This document shows, piece by piece, positions 18,832 through 28,755 of a stretch of 64,000 nucleotides of DNA. The DNA comes from Actinopolyspora mzabensis. Lineage in GTDB: Bacteria; Actinomycetota; Actinomycetes; Mycobacteriales; Pseudonocardiaceae. Below the pieces are notes generated by a model, which was not told where the DNA came from, did no database searches, and saw only the letters and a program-made list of their open reading frames with translations. A program made the translations under genes and the position numbers. Location of the stretch: positions 135,709-199,708 of the forward strand of contig NZ_FNFM01000009.1 of NCBI RefSeq assembly GCF_900101095.1, written 5' to 3'. Within the stretch, counting starts at the first letter, position 1. Each line of letters begins with the position of its first letter.

Positions 18832-19719
18832 ATGGCCGAGAACGCTGCGCGCACACGAACACACTGGCGTTACCGCCGGGGGCTCGGGGGCGAGATGCTC
18901 GCCGAGGTGCTGGGGACCTTCATCCTGTTGTTGCTCGGCTGCGGCGCCGTCGCGGTGGCCGTGGCCGCGCTGCCCGAATCGGGCCGACAGGTGACCGACT
19001 TCGGCCCGGCCAACTGGCTGATCATCATCTGGGGCTGGGGATTCGGGGTGGTCTTCGGCGTCTACGCCGCGGGTGGCGTCAGCGGGGCGCACATCAACCC
19101 CGCTGTGACCCTCGCGTTCGCCGTACGGCGGGCCTTCCCCTGGTACAAGGTGGTGCCCTACTGGTTCGCTCAGGTCGTGGGGGCGTTTCTGGCGGCGGCG
19201 CTGGTCTACGCGGTCTACGCGCCGGCCATCGACTCCCTCAACGCATCCGAGGGACTGGCCCGCTCCGAGTCGCTGAACACCTTCTCCATCTTCGCCACCT
19301 TCCCCGCCGAGTACTTCGGTGGCAGCTGGTGGGGGCCATTGCTGGACCAAGTGGTCGGTACGGGGATTCTGGTGTGCCTGATCTGCGCGCTGATCGACAC
19401 GCGCAACATGGCCCCCTCCGCCAACATGGGGCCGTTCCTGATCGGGATGGTCGTCACCGTGATCGGGCTGACCTTCGGGCCGGGCGCGGGCTACGCCATC
19501 AACCCGGCACGCGACTTCGGTCCGCGGTTGTGGACCTTCGTGGCGGGCTGGGACGAAATAGCCTTCCCCGGCAGCTACGAGTGGTTCTCGTGGTACTTCT
19601 GGATCCCCATAGTGGGGCCGCTCATCGGCGGCGTGATCGGCGCGGTCGTCTACGACCTGTTCGTCGGCCACGTGCTGGCCGAGCGGGCGAAGCCCGAGGT
19701 GGGACGCGTCCCCGAGTGA
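18832..19719 (+). CDS. MIP-family aquaporin/aquaglyceroporin
   Basis: A 295-aa major intrinsic protein with six hydrophobic helices and both pore half-helix motifs, GAHINPAVTLAF and AINPARDFGPR. An Asp after the second NPAR is typical of the glycerol-facilitator subgroup, so glycerol or small polyol transport is plausible beside water. The start ATG has GAGGAGG 6-12 bases upstream. It is longer than the second MIP protein in this window (32836-33579) because of an extended third loop. It is not linked to glycerol genes here. Confidence 0.9.
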   Translation: MAENAARTRTHWRYRRGLGGEMLAEVLGTFILLLLGCGAVAVAVAALPESGRQVTDFGPANWLIIIWGWGFGVVFGVYAAGGVSGAHINPAVTLAFAVRRAFPWYKVVPYWFAQVVGAFLAAALVYAVYAPAIDSLNASEGLARSESLNTFSIFATFPAEYFGGSWWGPLLDQVVGTGILVCLICALIDTRNMAPSANMGPFLIGMVVTVIGLTFGPGAGYAINPARDFGPRLWTFVAGWDEIAFPGSYEWFSWYFWIPIVGPLIGGVIGAVVYDLFVGHVLAERAKPEVGRVPE

Positions 19720-19738
19720 TCACCGCCGGCCGGGAGAC

Positions 19739-21043
19739 CTACTCGTCCGAGCGTTCCAGCAGCGAGAGCAGCGGTGCCGCCTTGGTCAGGCACTCCCGCC
19801 ACTCCGCGCTCGCGTCCGAGTCGGCGGTGATCCCGCCGCCCACCCCGAAGGCCACCTCACCGGCCGAGCACTCCAGCGTCCGGATGGCCACGTTGAGCTC
19901 GGTGCCGCCCACGGGCGAGGCCATTCCCACCGCACCGCAGTAGACCTCCCGGGGATCGGACTCCAGCTCGGAGATGATCTCGAGCGCACGCACCTTCGGA
20001 GCGCCGGTGACCGAGGCGGGCGGGAAGGTGGCCCGCAGCAGCTCGGCGTCGCCGGTATCCGGGGGCAACTCCGCCCGCACCTCGGAAACCAGGTGCCACA
20101 CTCCGGGATGTGCCTCGACGCGCAGCAGTTTCGGCGTGGTCACGGTGCCGGTGCGGGCGACCCGCCCCAGATCGTTGCGGGACATGTCCACGATCATCAC
20201 GTTCTCGGCGATGTCCTTGCGTGACTCGCGCAGCACATCCGCATTGTGGTCGTCCTCGGGACCCCGGCGCGGCGTGGTCCCCTTGATCGGGCTGCTCCGC
20301 ACCACCCTGCCGTGGCGCGCCAGGAACAGCTCCGGCGAGAGGGAGGCCACCGCGCCCCATTCCCCGGCCACGTAGGCGGCTCTGGCCGGACCGAACCGTG
20401 CGCTGCCGGTGGCGAACAGCTCCAGCGGGCTGCCGGTGAACGGGACCGCGAACCGGCTGCAGATATTGGCCTGGAAGATCTCGCCGTCCGCGATCTCCTC
20501 CACGCAGCGTCGCACCGACTTGCGGTGCCGATCGGCGTCGGGCACCACGACCGTTCCCGCTCCCGCGGTGTTCCCGGCCTCCCGGCCCGCCGCTTCCGCG
20601 ACGATCCCAGCGAGTTCCACTGCCCGCGCGTGCGACTCCCGCTCGGTGAGCGTCTCGAACCACCACTGCCCCCACCGGTCGCGCCGCAACACGTCATCCG
20701 TCCAGCCCCACGCCGCCACCGGTAAGCGTCGCCTCCCGGAGCGGGCTGCGGCCGAATCGGTCAGCTCATAGCCCAGATAGCCGATCCAGCCTCCGCCGAC
20801 GGCGTCCTCCGGAACCCCGGGTTCGCGGGTAACCGCCGGCTGCCGATCGAGTACGTCGAACGCGGTGGCCGACTCGACCGGACGCACCCGGACCGAGGGA
20901 ACCAGGACGGTGCTCCCGCCGAACCAGTTGCCCGTCAGCGCCGCTGGGGGTGGCAGCCCACGATCGCTGGCACGCTGCTCGAGGGCACGCAGCACCTCGG
21001 TGGCTGCGGCATCACCCTCGAGGGACCGGACGACTAATCGCAC
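19739..21043 (-). CDS. pabB: Aminodeoxychorismate synthase component I
   Basis: A 434-aa chorismate-binding enzyme. The C-terminal catalytic domain shows GEIFQANICSRF, SPELFLARHGRVVRSSPIKGT, NVMIVDMSRNDLGRVA and ASVTGAPKVRALEIISELE. PIKGT in place of the lysine-lacking anthranilate motif supports PabB rather than TrpE. It makes 4-amino-4-deoxychorismate for folate synthesis with a PabA glutaminase encoded elsewhere. The GTG at 21043 begins VRLVVRSLEG; a TTG at 21058 is possible. It converges with the aquaporin gene, with 19 bases between them. Confidence 0.88.
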   Translation of the reverse strand: MRLVVRSLEGDAAATEVLRALEQRASDRGLPPPAALTGNWFGGSTVLVPSVRVRPVESATAFDVLDRQPAVTREPGVPEDAVGGGWIGYLGYELTDSAAARSGRRRLPVAAWGWTDDVLRRDRWGQWWFETLTERESHARAVELAGIVAEAAGREAGNTAGAGTVVVPDADRHRKSVRRCVEEIADGEIFQANICSRFAVPFTGSPLELFATGSARFGPARAAYVAGEWGAVASLSPELFLARHGRVVRSSPIKGTTPRRGPEDDHNADVLRESRKDIAENVMIVDMSRNDLGRVARTGTVTTPKLLRVEAHPGVWHLVSEVRAELPPDTGDAELLRATFPPASVTGAPKVRALEIISELESDPREVYCGAVGMASPVGGTELNVAIRTLECSAGEVAFGVGGGITADSDASAEWRECLTKAAPLLSLLERSDE

Positions 21044-21204
21044 ACCGCCAGTATGCAACCGTGCCGAGCAGCCGTCCCGGCCTCACCCGAATCGGGTAAT
21101 TTCGGTCACCGCTGTCGGCGAGTCGAGCTCCTCGTTCGCAGGTCACCGGTTCGACAGGCCCACCGCGACGAACCGGCCGGCGGTTTGCGACTACAGTCCT
21201 CGGT

Positions 21205-21873
21205 GTGCGCTTGGTACTGGCTTCCGCTTCGCCCGCCCGCCTGTCCGTGCTCCGCGCCGCGGGGGTGGAGCCGGTGGTGCGGGTCTCCGGGGTCGACGAG
21301 CACGCGGTGACAGCCTCGCTGCCCGATCCCTCGCCCGCCGAGGTCGTCACCGCCCTCGCTCACGCGAAGGCTTCGGCCGTGGTGGATCAGGTGGCAGCCG
21401 AGTTCCCGGACGCCGTGATCGTGGGCTGCGACTCGATGTTGTGGACCCCCGGCGAGCACGCGGCCGAACTCGTGGGCAAACCCGAGACCCCGGAGTTGGC
21501 CGCCGAGCGGTGGGAGCGGATGGCCGGGGGCACCGGCAGTCTACTGACCGGCCACGCGCTGCTGCGGTTGCGGAACGGCACGACGGTGGCCGAACACAGC
21601 GATCACCTCGCCACGACCGTCCGGTTCGGTCAGCCGTCCCGGGCCGAACTGGACAGCTACATCGCCACCGGTGAGCCCATGAAGGTGGCGGGCGGGTTCA
21701 CCCTGGACGGATTCGGCGGCTGGTTCATCACCGGAGTGGACGGCGACCCCGCCAGCGTGCTCGGCATCAGTCTCTCGCTGACCAGGTCGTTGCTGGCCGA
21801 GGTCGGCGTCAGCGTGGTTTCACTGTGGAACGAACCGAGCGCCGAGCGTAACGGTGTTGCCGTTTCGGAGTGA
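21205..21873 (+). CDS. maf: Maf-family nucleoside triphosphate pyrophosphatase
   Basis: A 222-aa Maf/YhdE protein that hydrolyses dTTP/UTP-type or modified nucleotides to monophosphate. It shows the start motif LASASPARLSVLRAAGV, the central GCDSML and GKPETPELA segments, and the late YIATGEPMKVAGGFTLDG. GTG start at 21205. It is commonly near acyl-CoA carboxylase genes in actinobacteria; here accA3 is 2 kb downstream. Confidence 0.92.
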   Translation: MRLVLASASPARLSVLRAAGVEPVVRVSGVDEHAVTASLPDPSPAEVVTALAHAKASAVVDQVAAEFPDAVIVGCDSMLWTPGEHAAELVGKPETPELAAERWERMAGGTGSLLTGHALLRLRNGTTVAEHSDHLATTVRFGQPSRAELDSYIATGEPMKVAGGFTLDGFGGWFITGVDGDPASVLGISLSLTRSLLAEVGVSVVSLWNEPSAERNGVAVSE

Positions 21874-22190
21874 CCGCGGCTACATCCGGCGCGTTCGCGG
21901 AACAAATCACGATCGCCGGACCGTTCACCCCTACCGGCATGACACCGCAACGACTCCGCCGCGCCGCGCGGTACCTCACCAAACGCCTGCACGTCGATCT
22001 GCGACGGCAGGCCAGTTGTGTTTGTCGCCCGTGATTCCTCCGGGCGGAGTCCTTTCCCGCCGACTGCGGTGATCGTTGCCCCCGAACGCGCGATCCCGTT
22101 CGACTCCTCCCGCGCCGATTCCGTTCTCGTGCCCGTTCCACGGCCGCCCCGTTCACGGCGGTCGAATCCGTGAGTCTCCGGGAGACAACC

Positions 22191-23582
22191 GTGTCCGATG
22201 TCGAATCCCCGCGCCCCGCTCGTTTCCGGTTACGTTTCAATCCCAAGCTGTTCGCGCTGGCGGTGCTCGCCTCGCTGGTGCTCGGAGCCCTGCTCGGTTG
22301 GGTGGCAGACTCGACCGGAGCGGAGTGGCTCGTCACCACGCTGGACACCATCGGGTCCACTTTCACCAAGCTGCTGACCTTCACGGTGCTGCCGCTGATC
22401 TTCACCGCGATCGTGCTCGGCATCACCAGTCTTCGCTCCGTGGGCGGCGGCCGGACCGCTGCCCGCCTCGGCGGCAAGACGGCCGTGTGGTTCGCCGCCA
22501 CCTCGTTGATCGCGGTACTGATCGGCATCGGGGTGGCCAACCTGCTGCGCCCCGGACAGGGACTCGACATCTCGCCGGACCGGCAGCGCGTCGAAGAGGT
22601 CAACGACATGAGCGGCGGCTCGTGGCTGGATCTCGTCACGGGGCTCGTGCCCGAGCACCTGGTCGGTGCTTTCGCGAACGGGGAGACGCTGCAGGTCGTG
22701 TTCGTCTCCCTGCTCGTGGGAGCGGCGGCCTACAGCCTGGGGGACAAGGCCGGTCCCTTCGTGGAGTTCAACCGGGCCGTGTTCGAGATCATCCAGCGTG
22801 TGCTGGGATGGATCATCCGGCTCGCTCCGCTCGGAACCCTCGGGCTGATCGGCAACGCGGTGGCCAGCTACGGCAACGAGTTCTTCGTTCCGCTGCTCAA
22901 GCTGACGGGCGCCACCTACCTGGGTTGCGCGTTGGTGCTGTTCGCCGTCTACCCGCTGTTGCTTTGGTTCGTGGCCAGGGTCAGCCCCGCGAAGTTCTTC
23001 GGCAAGGCGTGGACGGTGCTCCAGTTCGCCTTCGTCTCCCGCTCCTCCGGCGCGAGCCTGCCGCTGAGCCGCCAGACCGCGATCAACCTCGGGGTGGAAC
23101 GCTCCTACGCGAGTTTCGCGGTGCCGCTGGCGACCACCACGAAGATGGACGGCTGCGCCGCCGTCTACCCGGCGGTGGGATCCATCTTCATCGCCAACCT
23201 GTTCGGCTTCCAGATGGGGCCGGTGCAGTACCTGACCATCGTGGCCGTCGCCGTGTTCGGCGCGATCGCGACCGCCGGGGTGACCGGCTGGTTCACCATG
23301 CTGACGCTGACCGTGGGGGCGCTGGACTTCCCACCCGCCATGATCGCAACCGGAATAGCCATCGCCTACGCGGTGGACCCGATCATGGACATGATGCGCA
23401 CGATGACCAATGTGGCCGGTCAGATCACCGTACCCACGGTGGTCGCGCGTACCGAGGGGCTCCTGGACGACGAGGTACTGCGCGCACCCAGCGCGCCGCC
23501 GCTGTTCAACGGCCCGGAGGAGTCGGAGCCCGCCGACGCGCGGGGCTCCGGCACGGGTGAGCCCGTTCCGGCCCGATCCTGA
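22191..23582 (+). CDS. Dicarboxylate/amino acid:cation symporter (DAACS family)
   Basis: A 463-aa GltP/DctA-type symporter. About eight helices plus two re-entrant hairpins are implied; key segments are SRSSGASLPLSRQ (HP1 serine-rich tip), TTKMDGCAAVYPA (the NMDGT-like TM7 motif) and VDPIMDMMRTMTNV. The GTG at 22191 is preferred because GGGAGA lies about 7 bases upstream; an in-frame GTG at 22170 exists. It imports C4-dicarboxylates or acidic amino acids. Confidence 0.9.
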   Translation: MSDVESPRPARFRLRFNPKLFALAVLASLVLGALLGWVADSTGAEWLVTTLDTIGSTFTKLLTFTVLPLIFTAIVLGITSLRSVGGGRTAARLGGKTAVWFAATSLIAVLIGIGVANLLRPGQGLDISPDRQRVEEVNDMSGGSWLDLVTGLVPEHLVGAFANGETLQVVFVSLLVGAAAYSLGDKAGPFVEFNRAVFEIIQRVLGWIIRLAPLGTLGLIGNAVASYGNEFFVPLLKLTGATYLGCALVLFAVYPLLLWFVARVSPAKFFGKAWTVLQFAFVSRSSGASLPLSRQTAINLGVERSYASFAVPLATTTKMDGCAAVYPAVGSIFIANLFGFQMGPVQYLTIVAVAVFGAIATAGVTGWFTMLTLTVGALDFPPAMIATGIAIAYAVDPIMDMMRTMTNVAGQITVPTVVARTEGLLDDEVLRAPSAPPLFNGPEESEPADARGSGTGEPVPARS

Positions 23583-24000
23583 TCGAAGTTTTCCGGTCGG
23601 GTGAGGGAGCTACTCGCCCGGGGGAACCTCCCGCTGGTGGTCGAGTTGGTGACGTGGCTTTCGACGTTTCGGAACCGAAAAAGACCTAGGCCACTCGACA
23701 ACACGGCCGGAACGCACCGGTGATGGTCCGTCGTGTTCCCGCTTCCCGGCCGATTGTGTAGCGTAACTCTCCGAGAGCACGCTTGACCGGGAACCTCACC
23801 CCGAAGGGTGTGGTGCTCGGAGCGGAACGGTTTCCGAGGTCAGTCGGTCCCGGCATGCCGGGCGGGGCCGGCGGCGGAACGTCCGGCCCCGCTCGCCCGC
23901 GGTGATGATCCGTGCGTGGTTGCGACGGGCACCTACCCGGGTGAGGTGTCGAGCTCTTAGACTCTTGAGCGGTCCACGCTGTCGTGACAGGAGGTACGAG
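23583..24000. other. Intergenic region before accA3
   Basis: 418 bases with no supported gene. TAGACT at 23958-23963 is a possible -10 element for accA3, and GGAGGT at about 23990-23995 is its ribosome site. No repeat recognised. Confidence 0.4.
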
Positions 24001-25788
24001 GTGCCCGAGCAGGACTCGACCACGCGTAATCGGATACGCAAGGTGCTGGTCGCGAATCGGGGTGAGATCGCGGTCCGCGTGGTGCGGGCGTGTGCGGATG
24101 CGGGCATCGGTAGCGTGGCGGTCTACGCGGAGCCCGACTCGGAGGCGCCGTTCGTCCGGCTCGCGGACGAGGCGTTCGCGCTCGGGGGAACCACGGCGGC
24201 CGAGAGCTACCTCGACATCGCCAAGGTCGTCGAAGCCGCCCGGCGCAGCGGCGCCGACGCGGTGCATCCCGGCTACGGTTTCCTTTCGGAGAACGCCGAT
24301 TTCGCGCAGGCGGTGCTGGACGCGGGGCTGACCTGGATCGGCCCGTCGCCGCGCGCGATCCGGGATCTGGGGGACAAGGTCACGGCTCGGCACATCGCCA
24401 CCAAGGCGGGCGCACCGCTGGTGCCGGGGACACAGGACCCGGTCTCCGGTTCCGACGAGGTCGTCGAGTTCGCCGAGGAGCACGGTCTGCCGGTGGCGGT
24501 CAAGGCCGCGTTCGGCGGTGGTGGTCGTGGCCTCAAGGTGGCCCGCACCATCGAGGAGATTCCCGAGCTGTACGACTCGGCGGTTCGGGAGGCCGAGGGG
24601 GCCTTCGGCCGTGGCGAGTGCTTCGTGGAACGCTACCTCGATCGGCCGCGCCACGTGGAGGCGCAGGTGGTGGCCGACCAGCACGGCAACGTGATCGTGG
24701 TGGGCACCAGGGACTGCTCGTTGCAGCGCAGGCACCAGAAGCTGGTGGAGGAGGCTCCCGCCCCGTTCCTGACCGACGACCAGCGGGAACGCATCCACGC
24801 CGCCGCCAAGGCGATCTGCTCCGAGGCGGGGTACCACGGTGCGGGAACCGTGGAGTTCCTGGTCGGCGAGGACGGCACGATCTCGTTCCTGGAGGTCAAC
24901 ACCAGGCTGCAGGTCGAGCACCCCGTCTCCGAGGAGACCACCGGCATCGACCTGGTGCGGCAGCAGTTCCTGATCGCCGAGGGCGAGCCGCTGGAGTTCA
25001 CCGCGGACCCACCGGCGCGGGGGCACTCCATCGAGTTCCGCATCAACGGTGAGGACGCGGGCAGGAACTTCCTGCCCACCCCGGGTACGGTCACCCGGTT
25101 CGTGCCGCCGGCGGGCCCGGGGGTGAGGGTGGACGCGGGTGTGGAGACCGACAGCGTCATCGGCGGCCAGTTCGACTCGCTGCTGGCCAAGGTGATCGTC
25201 ACCGGCGCCGACCGCGCCGAGGCGTTGCAGCGTTCCCGCCGCGCGTTGGACGAGATGGTCGTGGAAGGTATCGCCACGGTACTGCCGTTCCACCGGGTGG
25301 TGCTGCGCGATCCCTCCTTCACCGGCGTCGACGGTTTCACCGTGCACACCCGCTGGATCGAGACGGAGTTCGACAACACCATCGAACCCCACACGGGCGG
25401 CACCGACACGGGTGAGAGCGAGCAGCGCCAGCGCATCACCGTCGAGGTCGGTGGCAGGCGACTGGAGGTCTCCCTGCCCGCCGGTCTGGGGGCGAGCGTG
25501 GGGGGTGCCGACCCCGCACCGGCCGCCAAGCCCCGTAAACGGCGTTCCGCCGCTTCGGGAGCCGCCCCTTCGGGTGACGCCGTGACCGCCCCCATGCAGG
25601 GCACGGTGGTCACCGTCGCCGTCGAGGACGGCCAGCACGTCGAAGTGGGCGATAAGCTGGTGGTGCTGGAGGCGATGAAGATGGAGAATCCGGTCACCGC
25701 GCACAAGAGCGGAACGGTCACCGGCCTCAAGGCGCAGCCCGGTGACTCCATCAGCCAGGAGACGACGCTCTGCGAGATCAAGGACTGA
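24001..25788 (+). CDS. accA3: Acyl-CoA carboxylase alpha subunit (biotin carboxylase + BCCP)
   Basis: A 595-aa biotin carboxylase fused to a biotin carboxyl carrier domain. ATP-grasp motifs include [39 protein letters not shown] and [14 protein letters not shown]. The biotinylation site EAMKMENP lies about 30 residues from the C-terminus after a Pro/Ala linker. It carboxylates biotin for acetyl- and propionyl-CoA carboxylases. The carboxyltransferase accB, epsilon accE and biotin ligase birA are 12 kb away at 37-40 kb. The GTG start has GGAGGT upstream. Confidence 0.95.
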   Translation: MPEQDSTTRNRIRKVLVANRGEIAVRVVRACADAGIGSVAVYAEPDSEAPFVRLADEAFALGGTTAAESYLDIAKVVEAARRSGADAVHPGYGFLSENADFAQAVLDAGLTWIGPSPRAIRDLGDKVTARHIATKAGAPLVPGTQDPVSGSDEVVEFAEEHGLPVAVKAAFGGGGRGLKVARTIEEIPELYDSAVREAEGAFGRGECFVERYLDRPRHVEAQVVADQHGNVIVVGTRDCSLQRRHQKLVEEAPAPFLTDDQRERIHAAAKAICSEAGYHGAGTVEFLVGEDGTISFLEVNTRLQVEHPVSEETTGIDLVRQQFLIAEGEPLEFTADPPARGHSIEFRINGEDAGRNFLPTPGTVTRFVPPAGPGVRVDAGVETDSVIGGQFDSLLAKVIVTGADRAEALQRSRRALDEMVVEGIATVLPFHRVVLRDPSFTGVDGFTVHTRWIETEFDNTIEPHTGGTDTGESEQRQRITVEVGGRRLEVSLPAGLGASVGGADPAPAAKPRKRRSAASGAAPSGDAVTAPMQGTVVTVAVEDGQHVEVGDKLVVLEAMKMENPVTAHKSGTVTGLKAQPGDSISQETTLCEIKD

Positions 25789-25844
25789 GCATGTTCTCCG
25801 AGCGGGGCGGTCGGGGGCTCGGCCCGTGGGCCGTCCCGCCCCTC

Positions 25845-25935
25845 CTCGGTCGAGGAGGGCCGACATCGCACGGGAACCGTGCCACGTCGGTCCTTCCTCG
25901 CGAGAGCACCGCGTGGGAGAATCCGCCGCATCGCC
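25845..25935. repeat. Long-stem hairpin element (family B), copy 2
   Basis: The stem is GAGGAGGGCCGAC against GTCGGTCCTTCCTC, with CACGG/CCGTG inside, followed by the family tail CGCGAGAGCACCGCGTGGGA. It matches the copy at 16775-16886 in stem sequence and tail, but its left outer arm is diverged. Confidence 0.65.
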
Positions 25936-26024
25936 GATCGCGCGGGCGGTCGGTCGGCACTGCCGTGCCGGGAACACCACTACCTCCGGGCGACAACACG
26001 AGCGGAAAAGCTGGGTGAGCACCG

Positions 26025-26420
26025 TTGGCCGAGCGGGGCGATGGGGTTCGTATCGGTGATCAGGACCGCGACCGGGTGATCGCCCTGCTCGGCGAGCACT
26101 TTTCAGCCGGAAGGCTGGAGATCGACGAGTTCGACGAGCGGTGTAAGCGGGCGGCCCGGGCGCGGTTCCGTGCCGACGTGGCGGTGCTGTTCGCCGATCT
26201 GCCCGATCCCCATCCGGAGTTGCTGGTGCCCCGCGACACCGGTCCGGCGGCCGAACCGGAGCGGGAAGGCGCGTCGCGCGTGCCGCGTGCTCGGCGTGGC
26301 GCGTTGCTCGGGATCTCCGTCGCGGTAGCACTGCTCGGCCTGCTGGTGGTCACCAGACAGTTCTGGGCGCTGCTGCCGATGGTCGGTTTCGTTTTCGTCT
26401 GGTTCGGCACGCGTAGGTGA
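26025..26420 (+). CDS. DUF1707 domain membrane protein
   Basis: A 131-aa protein. The N-terminal DUF1707 motif (RIGDQDRDRVIALLGEHFSAG, then EFDERCKRAARARFRADV) covers residues 9-60. One or two hydrophobic helices follow (LLGISVAVALLGLLVVT and FWALLPMVGFVFVWF). The start is TTG at 26025; no better start codon precedes the domain in frame. Function is unknown; it is common in actinobacteria. Confidence 0.82.
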   Translation: MAERGDGVRIGDQDRDRVIALLGEHFSAGRLEIDEFDERCKRAARARFRADVAVLFADLPDPHPELLVPRDTGPAAEPEREGASRVPRARRGALLGISVAVALLGLLVVTRQFWALLPMVGFVFVWFGTRR

Positions 26421-26547
26421 CCTGGCAGCTCTGCCGGGGTGGTGCCCGCGACCGGATTCGCCGCGAGGACGGCCCGTAGCCCGGACCGGAGTTCCGGGTG
26501 GAGTGCGTGGCGTACACCGGCGGTGTCCGGTGGGTTACGCTGGCGAC

Positions 26548-27189
26548 ATGCGCAGCCGGATGACCGCTGCACGGTGTTTGCTCGCCGGATTGGGCGGTGT
26601 GCTGTTCCTGCTCGGTGGATGTGCGGTGTTGCCCACTCGTGAGGCCGCCGACAACGCGCCGATTCCGCCCGAGCCGATCCCGTTACCCGAGCGCGAGAGC
26701 GGTTCGCTGCCGCCGCGCCCCACTGAACTCTCGCTGCGGGGGCTGAACCCCTGCGGGCTGCTGACAGCGCGGCAGCGTGCCGCGCTCGGCTTCGACCGCG
26801 ACCCGTTGCCGGGGGTCGAGGAGGGGTTCGACAACGCTTCCACCTGCAGCTACCGGAACAGCCGGGCCAAGGTGGGGGCCCGGTTCGCGCTGGTCACCGG
26901 TGAGGACATGAATGTCTGGACCAGCGACACCGCACAGGTCAGGGCCACCCCGGTGGTGCTCGACGATTTTCCGGCCCTGGTGATTCGTACCCCCGGGCTG
27001 CGACTGGCCTGCAACGTGGCCGTGGACGTGGCGGAGGGACAGCATCTGGACGTGCTGTACCGCGACGACGGTGCCGATCGTCCGGCCACTTTGGATCAGC
27101 TGTGCGCGGGCGCGCGTCGGGTGGCCACGGCCGCGGTGCGAACGCTGCGGGGGCCGGTCGGCACCGACTCCCCCGGCGCCGACGACTGA
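26548..27189 (+). CDS. DUF3558 lipoprotein
   Basis: A 213-aa lipoprotein. The signal peptide ends in the lipobox LLGGC (Cys about residue 25). A Pro-rich linker and a DUF3558 domain follow, beginning LNPCGLLTARQRAALG and including ASTCSYRN. DUF3558 proteins are surface lipoproteins of Pseudonocardiales and mycobacteria without known activity. The ATG at 26548 gives the correct signal peptide. Confidence 0.87.
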   Translation: MRSRMTAARCLLAGLGGVLFLLGGCAVLPTREAADNAPIPPEPIPLPERESGSLPPRPTELSLRGLNPCGLLTARQRAALGFDRDPLPGVEEGFDNASTCSYRNSRAKVGARFALVTGEDMNVWTSDTAQVRATPVVLDDFPALVIRTPGLRLACNVAVDVAEGQHLDVLYRDDGADRPATLDQLCAGARRVATAAVRTLRGPVGTDSPGADD

Positions 27190-27208
27190 CCGCGTCACCG
27201 TCCGGCGC

Positions 27209-27231
27209 GGCGACTTCTCGCGAAATCGCCG
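27209..27231. repeat. Dispersed palindrome (family A), copy 2, divergent
   Basis: GGCGACTTCTCGCGAAATCGCCG, in reverse orientation relative to the copy at 9781. It lies 20 bases after the DUF3558 gene and beside a half-copy of the family B arm (GCGAGAGGTTCCGCCAC at about 27259-27275). Confidence 0.75.
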
Positions 27232-27267
27232 GTCCGGCAGCGCCGACGAGTAGCCGTGCGAGAGGTT

Positions 27268-27303
27268 CCGCCACCCGCACCGCCACCCGCACCGCCACCC
27301 GCA
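27268..27303 (+). repeat. 12-bp tandem repeat
   Basis: CCGCCACCCGCA occurs three times in a row without change, and a partial fourth copy follows. It adjoins the family B half-element and probably arose by slippage. Confidence 0.85.
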
Positions 27304-27434
27304 CCGCCTCGCGAACCGAGTGAGCACTACTCCGGACACGGTTCGTGTCTGGAGTAATCCGCTATCGGACTACTGCCTATCTCCCGCCCGAGCCACTAGA
27401 GTGGGCTGGCGGATTTCCGAGAGTGGAGGCGATC

Positions 27435-27815
27435 GTGCCGAATGGTTCCGAACTGGACGGTGTGAGCGATTCGCCCTCCGCCACCGAGGCGGTGGGGGCC
27501 GGATCGGTGCGTGTCGAGCCGTCAGCCATCCCGAACCTGATCAGCTCGTTGCAGTCCTCGCTGGACGCCGTGGGTGTGCAGATCGAGCACGCCATCACGG
27601 AACTCCGGATTTACCCCTGGGCCGGGGATCCGGTCAGCACCGGGGCAGCCGCGAAGTTCAACGAGCACTCGGTCGGCGGTGATCGGGCCGCGTTGACCGC
27701 GTTGTACGGGTACCGCGATCGGTTGCAGTCCGCCTCCGACGCCTTGCGCGCCGTGGAACGCCGCTACTCGGAGACCGAGGACGCCAACACGTCCCGGATG
27801 CGGACGGGCTGCTGA
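27435..27815 (+). CDS. ESX-associated small helical protein
   Basis: A 126-aa protein. The core (residues about 30-115) is predicted helical with a hydrophobic repeat and a WAGDPVS segment at the position of a WXG turn, so it resembles an ESAT-6/WXG100-superfamily partner protein. GTG at 27435 is chosen because GGAGG lies 5 bases upstream; GTG at 27423 is the alternative. It is first in a three-gene cluster with a PPE-like protein and EspG. Confidence 0.7.
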   Translation: MPNGSELDGVSDSPSATEAVGAGSVRVEPSAIPNLISSLQSSLDAVGVQIEHAITELRIYPWAGDPVSTGAAAKFNEHSVGGDRAALTALYGYRDRLQSASDALRAVERRYSETEDANTSRMRTGC

Positions 27816-27843
27816 CCGCTCGAGTTCCCGTGGGAGGCCGTCG

Positions 27844-28755
27844 ATGAGTGACCACCGTTGGCAGGGCTACACCCATGCCGAGCTCTTCGAGCTGCTGCAC
27901 CAGGGCCCCGGTCCCTCGGCTTCGGGGGCTTCCGCGCATCGGTGGCGTGAGCTGGAGACCGCCTTCCGGGAGATCGACGACGGCATGGCCGCCACGCTGA
28001 AGGCAGTGGCCGCGGACTGGGAGGGCGAGGCCTCCGACAGTGTCCGGCGTGGACTGCTCCCGCTGCGGGAGTGGGCCGACGAGGTCACGCTGGCCGCGAC
28101 ACGGATGCGGCAGTGCTCCGAGCACCAGGCCGAGCTCGTCGCCAGGGCGCGGGCCGAGATGCCGCCTCCGGTCCGGGTGACGGCCGAGGAACCGAACGCC
28201 TTCACCTCGACCCTGGTTCACCTGTTCGGCGGGCAGACCGACTACGAGCTGCGCGAGCAGCAGCAGCACGCAGCCGAGCAGCGCGCGTTCGACGTCATGC
28301 GCCGCTACCAGGCGGCTTCCGAGGCCAACACCACCTCGCTGGCCTCGTTCGAGACACCGCCACAGGTGGTGGTCGACGCTCCCTCCGGGAGCTCTCCGGG
28401 CGGCGGCGGGGCCGGCCGTGGCGACATCACGATCTCCTGGACCAGGTCGTACCCGGAGGGCGCCGGCACCGGCGGGAGCGGTGCTGGTCCGGGCAGGAGC
28501 GGTGCGGGCGGTGGTAATGCCACTCCGAGCTCCGCTCGTCCCGCGGAGGGCAGCACCAGAGGTGGTTCGCTCCGCTCCGGTTCGCGCAACGGCTCCGCCT
28601 CGGGCACCCACGGCGTGGCCGCACCGCGAACCTCCCGCGCCGGCTGGGAGGAGGAACGCGACCTCTCGGTCGAGGCCACCGAGTCCGAGGGGGGAACCGG
28701 ACCGTTCGACGAACACCGGGTCTCCGCTCGTCCGGTCATCGGCGGTGAACCCTAG
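27844..28755 (+). CDS. PPE-like ESX secretion substrate
   Basis: A 303-aa protein. The N-terminal helical domain (about 1-160) has WEGEASDSVRR as the WXG turn and a long downstream helix, as in PPE-domain proteins of actinobacteria. The C-terminal half is Gly/Ser-rich low complexity (GTGGSGAGPGRSGAGGGNA). The next gene encodes the EspG-type chaperone known to bind PPE proteins, and the two overlap by one base (TAGTG). Export through an ESX machine encoded elsewhere is inferred. Confidence 0.8.
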   Translation: MSDHRWQGYTHAELFELLHQGPGPSASGASAHRWRELETAFREIDDGMAATLKAVAADWEGEASDSVRRGLLPLREWADEVTLAATRMRQCSEHQAELVARARAEMPPPVRVTAEEPNAFTSTLVHLFGGQTDYELREQQQHAAEQRAFDVMRRYQAASEANTTSLASFETPPQVVVDAPSGSSPGGGGAGRGDITISWTRSYPEGAGTGGSGAGPGRSGAGGGNATPSSARPAEGSTRGGSLRSGSRNGSASGTHGVAAPRTSRAGWEEERDLSVEATESEGGTGPFDEHRVSARPVIGGEP